From Actinomycetes bacterium (lineage in GTDB: Bacteria; Actinomycetota; Acidimicrobiia; Acidimicrobiales; RAAP-2), in assembly GCA_021781315.1 (NCBI GenBank), contig JAJXXB010000284.1:1-5533 (forward strand): a stretch of 5,533 bases of DNA, given 5' to 3'. Of the stretch, positions 1 through 4,739 are shown piece after piece. A program made the position numbers and the translations under genes. Under the pieces are notes generated by a model. It had not been told where the DNA came from and searched no databases. It saw nothing but the letters and a program-made list of their open reading frames with translations. The number at the start of each line of letters is the position of its first letter. Positions within the stretch are counted from its first letter, which is position 1.

Positions 1-2
1 AC

Positions 3-347
3 GTCTTCGCGGGCTCTCCCTACGCCCAGGAGCGCATGGAGGCGGCCAAGCAGCGCATCGGGCCGGCCTTCGCCGCCCTCGTCGCGCGCGCCCAGGCCGA
101 CGGCTACCTGCGCGCCGACGTCACCGAGGTCGACATCCTGGCGATCGAGATGATGATCAGCTCTCTCGGCGGCGCGAAGGGCGACGACGAGTCGCTCTGG
201 CGTCGCTACCTGGCAATCGCCCTCGACGGTCTGGTCGTTCGGCGCGAGTCATCGCGTGAGCTGCCGCCGAGCCCGCCGCTCGATGTCGTGATCGCGGCCC
301 TGCACGCCTCGAAGGGCGTGCACCGTTCCCACGCCAAGCCCCACTAG
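3..347 (+). CDS. TetR-family transcriptional regulator, C-terminal fragment (5' end outside window)
   Basis: The reading frame is open from the left edge to TAG at 345-347, giving about 114 residues. The ATG at 36 has no convincing ribosome binding site and coding sequence continues upstream of it (VFAGSPYAQER before the Met), so it is internal. The fragment looks like the ligand-binding and dimerisation half of a TetR repressor. It is all-alpha and carries the common helix sequence ALVARAQADGYLRADVTEVD, followed by a hydrophobic helix (ILAIEMMISSL) and a proline-rich tail (ELPPSPPLDVV). The helix-turn-helix would lie upstream, so neither its operator nor its target can be judged. It converges on the GntR gene with only 3 bases between stop codons, so the two are not an operon. 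Whether it regulates the catabolic cluster to the right is unknown. Family assignment is fairly secure from the C-terminal pattern; the ligand is unknown. Confidence 0.72.
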   Translation, partial: VFAGSPYAQERMEAAKQRIGPAFAALVARAQADGYLRADVTEVDILAIEMMISSLGGAKGDDESLWRRYLAIALDGLVVRRESSRELPPSPPLDVVIAALHASKGVHRSHAKPH

Positions 348-350
348 GGC

Positions 351-1061
351 TTAGCGGCGCGAGTTCTCGCGCAAGAAGGCCGACACGTAGTCCAGGTGGG
401 CGCTCATCGCCTCCTGGGCCGCGCGCCCGTCGCGGTTGCGCAGCGCCTCGGCGATGTCGGCGTGTTGGAGATAGGAGCGGTGACGGCGTTCCGGCGAGTC
501 GCCGCGGCGCTTCATCGATCCCCACAGGTCGCCCAGGCGTGCCGCCTCGATCAGCGAGTACATGCGCAGGATCAACGGGTTGTGGGTCGCCTCCATCAGA
601 CTGCGGTGAAAGGCGAGGTCGCAGTTCTCGAAGTCGTCGTAGTCCGCGGCGCGCGCGCAGCCCTCGACGTGCTGCATCATGACGTCGAGGTCGGCCTCGG
701 TCGCCTCGACGACGGCGACGTACATCGCCATCGGTTCGAAGGCCTGGCGCGCGGCCATCACGTCGGCCGGTCCGATGTCGTTGAGCATCGCGTGCGCGGT
801 GAACTCGTCGCTGTCGAGGTCCACGAGCGCCGACAGCGGATCGCACTTGAGATAGGTGCCGCGTCCGACCTCGCGCGAGATGACCCCGTCGGTCTCGAGC
901 AGGGACATGGCGTTTCGCACCGTGGCCCGGGTGATCTTGAGCTCGTCGGCGAGGGCCCGCTCGGTGGGCAGGCGCGACCCGGATCCCAGGTTCTGGCGCA
1001 CGGCCTCGCGCAGGACGTTCTCGGCCACGTCGCGTATCCGATCGACCGACAGTGTTCGCAC
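351..1061 (-). CDS. FCD-subfamily GntR transcriptional regulator
   Basis: This is a 236-residue DNA-binding regulator reading leftward from GTG at 1061 to TAA at 353-351. That start is preferred because GGGAGGG (1066-1072, minus strand) sits 4 bases upstream and the family's fold starts just after it. The frame stays open to an ATG at 1205, but those extra 48 residues are unlike a GntR N-terminus and would translate the control DNA. Residues about 5-72 are the winged helix-turn-helix (LPTERALADE, TRATVRNAMSLLETDGV, wing GRGTYL). Residues about 95-232 are the FCD ligand domain, with likely metal ligands D148, H152 (CDLAFHRSLMEATHNP), H200 and H222. FCD regulators usually bind a carboxylate held by the metal and release DNA when it is present. 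The gene is divergent from the FAH-transporter genes, the usual place for their local regulator. Autoregulation is likely from the half-site cluster upstream. The ligand is unknown. Confidence 0.9.
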   Translation of the reverse strand: MRTLSVDRIRDVAENVLREAVRQNLGSGSRLPTERALADELKITRATVRNAMSLLETDGVISREVGRGTYLKCDPLSALVDLDSDEFTAHAMLNDIGPADVMAARQAFEPMAMYVAVVEATEADLDVMMQHVEGCARAADYDDFENCDLAFHRSLMEATHNPLILRMYSLIEAARLGDLWGSMKRRGDSPERRHRSYLQHADIAEALRNRDGRAAQEAMSAHLDYVSAFLRENSRR

Positions 1062-1093
1062 CGCACCCTCCCGCTTTGGGCCCAACCAGGCTG

Positions 1094-1120
1094 ACCAATG
1101 GTACCAATTGGTGGACCAAT
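1094..1120. promoter_or_regulatory. Candidate GntR operator cluster (ACCAAT/ATTGGT half-sites)
   Basis: Three copies of ACCAAT (1094-1099, 1103-1108, 1115-1120) and one ATTGGT (1107-1112) are packed into 27 bases. They form a perfect palindrome ACCAATTGGT at 1103-1112 and an inverted repeat ATTGGT-GG-ACCAAT at 1107-1120; TGGTACCA at 1099-1106 is also palindromic. FCD/FadR-type GntR proteins commonly bind short palindromes of the form TGGT-few bases-ACCA, and TTGGTGGACCAA fits that shape. The cluster lies 33-59 bases upstream of the GntR start codon, where binding would block the regulator's own transcription. Assigning it to this GntR protein is an inference from position and motif shape. Overlapping half-sites could allow two alternative registers or cooperative dimers. 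Confidence 0.6.
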
Positions 1121-1159
1121 AACGGTCACCCTGGAGCGTAGCGTCCCGCGGGGCGTCAA

Positions 1160-1182
1160 ATACTCGGTGAATTACTGAGTAT
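1160..1182. repeat. 23-bp interrupted palindrome, candidate operator
   Basis: ATACTC (1160-1165) and GAGTAT (1177-1182) are perfect inverted arms around an 11-base centre. Within the centre, three of the five symmetric pairs also match, so 9 of 11 pairs overall are complementary about position 1171. A further TGAGTATCG at 1208-1216 repeats the right arm and its flanks (1176-1184) exactly 32 bases away, about three helical turns. The motif differs from the ACCAAT cluster, so it may belong to a second regulator. It also overlaps the only leftward promoter-like spacing I could draw. Who binds it is unknown. Confidence 0.5.
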
Positions 1183-1248
1183 CGCTCAACCTTCTGGCCG
1201 TTCACGGTGAGTATCGTCGCCGCTTCCTCGACACTGTCTCACGCGATC

Positions 1249-1262
1249 GGTTCCCCTGAACC
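1249..1262. repeat. Short inverted repeat GGTTC-N4-GAACC
   Basis: Two perfect 5-base arms (1249-1253 and 1258-1262) flank CCCT in the middle of the divergent control region, about 73 bases upstream of the FAH promoter -35 box. It could be an activator or repressor site or chance; nothing else ties it to a particular protein. Confidence 0.3.
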
Positions 1263-1334
1263 ACTGACTCGACCCATCTCACCAATCAGCGGTGGGCTCG
1301 ATCCTGAAAATTTCTCACTAATTACGGGGACTCC

Positions 1335-1363
1335 TTGACACCTGCCGCCGGTAGCGGTACAGT
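1335..1363 (+). promoter_or_regulatory. Near-consensus vegetative promoter for the FAH-transporter genes
   Basis: A perfect -35 box TTGACA (1335-1340) is followed after 17 bases by TACAGT (1358-1363), a good -10 box for a group 1 (housekeeping) sigma factor. The stretch just upstream (1305-1330) is A/T-rich compared with the rest of the window and could act as an UP-like element. Transcription would start near 1370 and leave a leader of about 50 bases before the FAH start codon. This is the best promoter in the window and probably also drives the transporter genes. Such a strong promoter suggests that control is mainly by repression. Confidence 0.68.
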
Positions 1364-1380
1364 CACGCAACGGGTCGATA

Positions 1381-1407
1381 ACCAATTCGGCCATTCGACG
1401 CCAATTC
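1381..1407. repeat. CCAATTC direct repeats in the FAH leader, possible operator
   Basis: CCAATTC occurs at 1382-1388 and again at 1401-1407, 19 bases apart, and the first copy reads ACCAATT when one more base is included. These match the half-site of the ACCAAT cluster upstream of the GntR gene. They lie just downstream of the predicted transcription start, where a bound repressor would act as a block. They are direct rather than inverted, so a standard dimer contact is not assured. Confidence 0.35.
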
Positions 1408-1420
1408 TGGAGGATACGCA

Positions 1421-2326
1421 GTGCGACTCGCAACGGTACGAACTTCACGCGGACTACGACTGCACGTGCGCGGCACTGACGGCTACGTCGACCTCGCCGA
1501 CGCCTCCGGCAACGATGCCCTCGCCGACATCAACGCCTTCGCCGCGGGCGGAGCGGCCGCGATGGCCGCCGCGCGCGCGGCATCCACGCAGGTCGGCGTC
1601 GAGGTGGCGAAGTCCGACTTCGCGCCCGTGACCCCGAACCCGCCGCGCATCCTCTGTCTCGGCGTGAACTACGCCGAGCACGCGATCGAGGGCGGGCGCG
1701 CGGTGCCCAAGTGGCCCGAGTCCTTCGTGCGCGGCGCGGGCAGCGTGATCGGCGCCTACGACGACCTGGTCAAGCCGGCCCTCAGCGAGCGACTCGACTA
1801 CGAGGCCGAGCTCGCGATCATCATCGGCAAGGGCGGGCGCTACATCAAGGCGGCCGACGCCTACGACGCGATCCTCGGCTACAGCGTGATGAACGACGGC
1901 TCGGCGCGCGAGTGGCAGCGCATCGCCACGCAGTGGACCCCGGGCAAGAACTTCGAGGGCACGATGCCCATCGGCCCGGAGATCGTCACGGTCGACGAGG
2001 TCGACGTGACCGACCTGCGCATCTCGAGCACGCTGAATGGCACGATCATGCAGGACTCGCGCACCTCGATGATGATCGTCGACGTCGCGCACGCTGTCGA
2101 GTACTTCTCGGGATTTACCACGTTGCGCCCGGGCGACGTCATCGCCTCGGGCACGCCCGGCGGAGTCGGATTCGCCCGCACGCCGCCGGTGTGGCTGACG
2201 CCGGGCGACACGATCGAGGTGACCGTCGAGGGGATCGGCACCATCTCGAACAAGGTCGTCGCCGAGGAGGGCGCGCCGGCCGACTGGCCGTGGCTGCCGC
2301 TCAAGGCCGACACCACCAGCTTCTAG
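1421..2326 (+). CDS. Fumarylacetoacetate hydrolase (FAH) family protein
   Basis: A 301-residue cytosolic enzyme of the FAH superfamily, whose members use a divalent metal (usually Mg) to hydrolyse, decarboxylate or isomerise oxo-acid intermediates, often late in aromatic ring breakdown. The GTG start at 1421 has TGGAGGA at 1408-1414, 6 bases upstream. Residues 1-70 look like the small N-terminal domain found in many members. The catalytic domain follows: GVNYAEH (81-87), the metal-binding pair E128 and E130 in LDYEAELA, D159 in MNDGSAREWQ, K176 in TPGKNFEGT, and the closing loop GTPGGVG (244-250). The combination of NDGSxREWQ with TPGKNF-GT fits a subgroup of bacterial FAH proteins whose substrate is generally not established, so I do not name a reaction. 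It is first in line after the strong promoter, with an ABC importer 63 bases downstream, suggesting it acts on something derived from the imported compound. Family is certain; substrate is open. Confidence 0.94.
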   Translation: MRLATVRTSRGLRLHVRGTDGYVDLADASGNDALADINAFAAGGAAAMAAARAASTQVGVEVAKSDFAPVTPNPPRILCLGVNYAEHAIEGGRAVPKWPESFVRGAGSVIGAYDDLVKPALSERLDYEAELAIIIGKGGRYIKAADAYDAILGYSVMNDGSAREWQRIATQWTPGKNFEGTMPIGPEIVTVDEVDVTDLRISSTLNGTIMQDSRTSMMIVDVAHAVEYFSGFTTLRPGDVIASGTPGGVGFARTPPVWLTPGDTIEVTVEGIGTISNKVVAEEGAPADWPWLPLKADTTSF

Positions 2327-2389
2327 ATCTGCGTTATGCACTAGGTCTGCGACAAGCAGAAGTATCACTCAACAACAAGGGGGGGATGT
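2327..2389 (+). other. FAH to binding-protein intergenic gap with a weak hairpin
   Basis: This 63-base spacer has no convincing promoter and no terminator, so read-through from the FAH gene is expected. TCTGC (2346-2350) and GCAGA (2356-2360) can form a 5-bp stem with a GACAA loop; there is no T-run after it. It ends in the ribosome binding site of the next gene, a run of G at 2378-2385. Confidence 0.4.
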
Positions 2390-3742
2390 ATGAGGTACAG
2401 GACACTGGCGCGGGGTCACACCGCCGCGTCAACGAGGCTGCGCTTAGCGCTCGTGATGGCCGTCATGGCACTGATGGTCGCGACCATCGGCGTGCCCGGT
2501 CTGTCGTCACGCGCGGGGGCGTCGACCAAGTCGATCACGATCGCCGCGGTGGCGCCGTTCACCGGCGCGGACGCGGCACTCGGGCCGAAGTACGAGGCGG
2601 CGTGCTACGCGGCCGCGCAGGCCATCAATGGCGCCGGCGGCGTGCTGGGCAACCAGGTCAACTGCAAGACGGTCGACACCCGCGGTGACCCCGCGGACGC
2701 CGTGCCCGCGGTTCGCCAGATGTACGCGACGACCTCGAACCTGGCGTTGGTGATCGGCTGCACCTCGGACGAGGCGTCCACGGTGGTGCCGGTGTTCAAC
2801 GCGCACAAGACCGTGTCGTTCTGCATGACCGGTGAGTCCGAGTTCGACCACATCCACTTCCCCTACTTCTTCCGTCTGGTTCCGCCGGACGCCGCGGACT
2901 CCGTGGCCATGGTCCAGATCGCCAAGAACAAGGGTTACAAGAACATCGCTCTGGCCTTCGGCAACGACGCGGGTTCTCAGACCTTCGTCGCTCCGGCGGA
3001 GGCCGCGATCCAGCGCGCGCACATGAACGTGGTCTCCAACCAGACCCTCGACATGACGGCGACAACGTTCGAGACCGAAGCCCAGGCGATCGTCTCGGCG
3101 CACCCGGACGTGATCCTGATGGAAGCACTTGGCGCGGCGGGCGTGGCTCTCCTCTCGGAGATCTACCAGCTCAATGGCAACAAGATGATCCCCGTGATCG
3201 GGACCTCGGGGATGATTGACCCGACGTTCTTCACGGGCGTCACCACGGGTCCGATCGGCGTGCAGAACTTCATCAGCAACTTCGACGCGGACAACCAGAC
3301 GGTGGCCGTGGGTGGACCGGCGTACCCGCTCTACAAGAGGCTGGTCCTCGCTCAGTCGAACAAGGTCAAGGGAGTGAGCAACTTCCAGGGCCTGCTGACG
3401 GCGAATGGCACGGTGCACCTCTACGACGGGATCAACCTGGCGGCCCTCGCCATGGTGATGTCGCACTCGACGGTGGGCGCCAAGTACAAGGCGGACATCA
3501 TCAAGATCGCCGAGGGCGTTCCCGGCGCGGTCAAGGTGTCCTCGTTCGCCCAGGGCGTCAAGGCCCTCAAGGCCGGCAAGAAGATCGTCTACCAGGGGGT
3601 TGGTGGTCACTACCAGTTCGACTCCTACCAGACGGCCTTCGGCCCCTTCGAGGACGACCAGTACAAGGCTGACGGCACGACCGTTGCGGTCGGCGCGTCG
3701 CTGGGATTCTGCAACCTGACCCTCTGCAAGGCCAAGTTGTAA
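2390..3742 (+). CDS. Branched-chain-amino-acid-type ABC transporter substrate-binding protein
   Basis: A 450-residue exported receptor of the LivJ/HAAT family that would capture a solute outside the membrane and pass it to the LivH/LivM permeases encoded downstream. The ATG at 2390 follows an AAGGGGGG ribosome binding site by 4 bases; an ATG at 2386 is out of frame. Residues 1-45 are a Sec signal peptide: Arg-rich start, hydrophobic core about 19-38, and likely cleavage near RAGAS/TKS. No lipobox cysteine follows, which is unusual for a Gram-positive binding protein. The mature part is a type I periplasmic-binding fold (Peripla_BP_6): ITIAAVAPFTGADAALG (49-65), the second lobe starting KGYKNIALAFGNDAGSQTF (181-199), and YQGVGGHYQFDSYQ (401-414), matching the family's G-x-x-G-x-x-x-FD pattern. 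Six cysteines (72, 92, 124, 145, 441, 446) could form three disulfides. The ligand cannot be read from sequence; this family carries amino acids, amides, urea and aromatic acids. Confidence 0.93.
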   Translation: MRYRTLARGHTAASTRLRLALVMAVMALMVATIGVPGLSSRAGASTKSITIAAVAPFTGADAALGPKYEAACYAAAQAINGAGGVLGNQVNCKTVDTRGDPADAVPAVRQMYATTSNLALVIGCTSDEASTVVPVFNAHKTVSFCMTGESEFDHIHFPYFFRLVPPDAADSVAMVQIAKNKGYKNIALAFGNDAGSQTFVAPAEAAIQRAHMNVVSNQTLDMTATTFETEAQAIVSAHPDVILMEALGAAGVALLSEIYQLNGNKMIPVIGTSGMIDPTFFTGVTTGPIGVQNFISNFDADNQTVAVGGPAYPLYKRLVLAQSNKVKGVSNFQGLLTANGTVHLYDGINLAALAMVMSHSTVGAKYKADIIKIAEGVPGAVKVSSFAQGVKALKAGKKIVYQGVGGHYQFDSYQTAFGPFEDDQYKADGTTVAVGASLGFCNLTLCKAKL

Positions 3743-3752
3743 CGACGGCGCA

Positions 3753-3790
3753 CGGTCACGGCCGCGGTCCTCAACCCGCGGCCGTGACCG
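3753..3790 (+). terminator. Strong GC-rich hairpin after the binding-protein gene (terminator-like or mRNA-stabilising)
   Basis: CGGTCACGGCCGCGG (3753-3767) is the exact reverse complement of 3776-3790, giving a perfect 15-bp stem with an 8-base loop, 11 bases after the stop codon. There is no T-run, so it is not a classic intrinsic terminator, although T-less hairpins are reported to terminate in some actinomycetes. Placed between binding-protein and permease genes, such a stem would let most transcripts end, or be protected from 3' decay, after the binding protein and allow only partial read-through. That suits the usual need for more receptor than permease. The structure is directly visible; its function is inferred. 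Confidence 0.6.
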
Positions 3791-3807
3791 GCCGTGCATC
3801 GCATGAC

Positions 3808-3829
3808 CCGCGCGGCGACGTCCGCGCGG
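3808..3829 (+). repeat. Second GC-rich hairpin, CCGCGCGG arms, before livH
   Basis: Two copies of the self-complementary octamer CCGCGCGG (3808-3815 and 3822-3829) flank CGACGT and can pair as an 8-bp stem with a 6-base loop. It begins 18 bases after the first hairpin and ends about 20 bases before the livH-type ribosome binding site. The pair may form a tandem terminator or attenuator, or this second stem may modulate livH translation. Because each arm is itself palindromic, a protein-binding direct repeat is an alternative reading. Confidence 0.45.
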
Positions 3830-3866
3830 TGACCACCACAGGGATATTGGGAGGGGAAGTCCAGCC

Positions 3867-4739
3867 GTGAGTGTCTTTATGTCGTCCTTCGGGTTCGGCC
3901 TCATGACGGCAGCAGTTCTGGCGATCGCGACCGTGGGCTTCACGATGCAGTTCGCCGTGACCAACGTGTTGAACCTGGCCTACGGGTCGGTGATGATCAA
4001 CAGCGCGTTCGTCGCGTACTACTTCAATCAGCACGGCGTGAACGCGTGGGTCACCCTGATCTTCGGGGTGATCCTCGGCGCGGTCGTCTCGTGGGCGCTC
4101 AACAAGTTCGTCTTCACCCCGTTTCAACGGCGCAACCTCGCACCCATCACGGTCGTGATCGTGGCCCTGGGCGTCGATCTCATCGGCACCTTCGGCCTCC
4201 AGGCGATCGTGGGCGGTGGCTACGTCTCCTTCAGCGTTTCGCCGGGACGCGAGTTCCACATCCTCGGCATGTTCCTCTCGGGCATGCAGCTCATCATCCT
4301 CGCCATCTGCGCGGCGGTGCTGGTCCTCATCCACTGGCTGCTCAAGTACACGCGACTGGGCAAGGCCATGCGCGCGACGTCGGCCAACGCGAGCCTGGCG
4401 CGCAACAGCGGCGTGAAGACCCAGCGCGTGATCTCGACCACGTGGCTCATCTCGGGGGCCCTGTGCGGGCTCGCCGGGACGATCTTCGCCCTCAACACGG
4501 GCGTCTTCGAGGCCACCAGCGCCCAGCTCTACATCGTCATGCTGCTCGCGGCCATGTTCCTCGGCGGACCGGGCGAGCCCTACGGCGCGATGTTCGGAGC
4601 TCTCACCATCGGGCTCGCCACCGAGATCAGCGCCGCCTACATCAGCCCGCAGTACAAGGAGGTCATCGCCTTCGTGGTGCTGCTCGGCATGCTGACCTTT
4701 CGTCCCTACGGAATCTTCGGAAGCGAGAAGACCAACTAA
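3867..4739 (+). CDS. livH: Branched-chain-amino-acid-type ABC transporter permease, LivH family
   Basis: A 290-residue integral membrane permease, the first of the two channel subunits of a HAAT-family importer. The GTG at 3867 is preceded by GGGAGGGGAAG (3849-3859), 7 bases upstream; an ATG four codons later is a possible alternative. Hydrophobic segments run through the protein, starting about residues 7-30 and 38-53. Family marks are LNLAYGSVMINSAFVAYYF (35-53), where many relatives have His in place of Tyr39, and the ATPase-contacting EAA-like loop YTRLGKAMRATSANASLARN (161-180), continuing to GLAG (201-204). The C-terminal stretch FLGGPGEPYGAMFGALTIGL (231-250) matches the family's GG-x-G-x-x-x-GA helix. 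It lies 124 bases after the binding-protein gene, across two hairpins, and its TAA overlaps the next ATG, so the two permeases are almost certainly co-translated. The symbol marks the family; the cargo may not be branched-chain amino acids. Confidence 0.93.
   Translation: MSVFMSSFGFGLMTAAVLAIATVGFTMQFAVTNVLNLAYGSVMINSAFVAYYFNQHGVNAWVTLIFGVILGAVVSWALNKFVFTPFQRRNLAPITVVIVALGVDLIGTFGLQAIVGGGYVSFSVSPGREFHILGMFLSGMQLIILAICAAVLVLIHWLLKYTRLGKAMRATSANASLARNSGVKTQRVISTTWLISGALCGLAGTIFALNTGVFEATSAQLYIVMLLAAMFLGGPGEPYGAMFGALTIGLATEISAAYISPQYKEVIAFVVLLGMLTFRPYGIFGSEKTN

Larger units (their letters stand above)
1062..1420. promoter_or_regulatory. Divergent control region between GntR regulator and FAH gene
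   Basis: These 359 bases hold no credible gene. They separate the two divergent start codons and are visibly less GC-rich than the flanking coding DNA, especially around 1301-1330. The sites I can support inside it are entered separately: the ACCAAT cluster, the ATACTC palindrome, a GGTTC/GAACC inverted repeat and the FAH promoter with its leader repeats. A weaker palindromic patch lies at 1273-1296, where CCCA and CACC on the left face GGTG and TGGG on the right around an ACCAAT at 1281-1286. For the leftward gene, a poor promoter can be drawn on the minus strand: TTGAGC at 1189-1184, 18 bases, then GAGTAT at 1165-1160. I would not rely on it. Confidence 0.75.

Noticed and set aside
157..1119. 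320-codon minus-strand frame overlapping the GntR gene
   Set aside because: A shifted-frame shadow of the GntR gene, extremely Arg/Gly/Pro-rich, with no domain pattern.
1154..1159. TTGACG on the minus strand as -35 box for the GntR gene
   Set aside because: No acceptable -10 hexamer at 16-18 bases; the nearest, TACGCT, is only 13 bases away.
1239..1448. Possible 69-residue protein on the minus strand inside the control region
   Set aside because: No good ribosome binding site, no recognisable pattern, and it would cover the FAH promoter and start.
1454..2368. 304-codon minus-strand open frame opposite the FAH gene
   Set aside because: Low-complexity Arg/Ala/Val/Asp translation with no recognisable motif; the plus strand holds all FAH signatures.
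3743..3866. Separate promoter for the permease genes
   Set aside because: The only A/T-rich patch (GATATT near 3842) has no -35 partner, and the gap is dominated by hairpins.
2507..3964. Long open frame of 485 codons on the minus strand, opposite the binding-protein gene
   Set aside because: It is a product of GC-rich codon bias on the opposite strand. Its translation is rich in Arg, His, Asp and Val with no fold-like pattern, while the plus strand encodes a clear Peripla_BP_6 protein.
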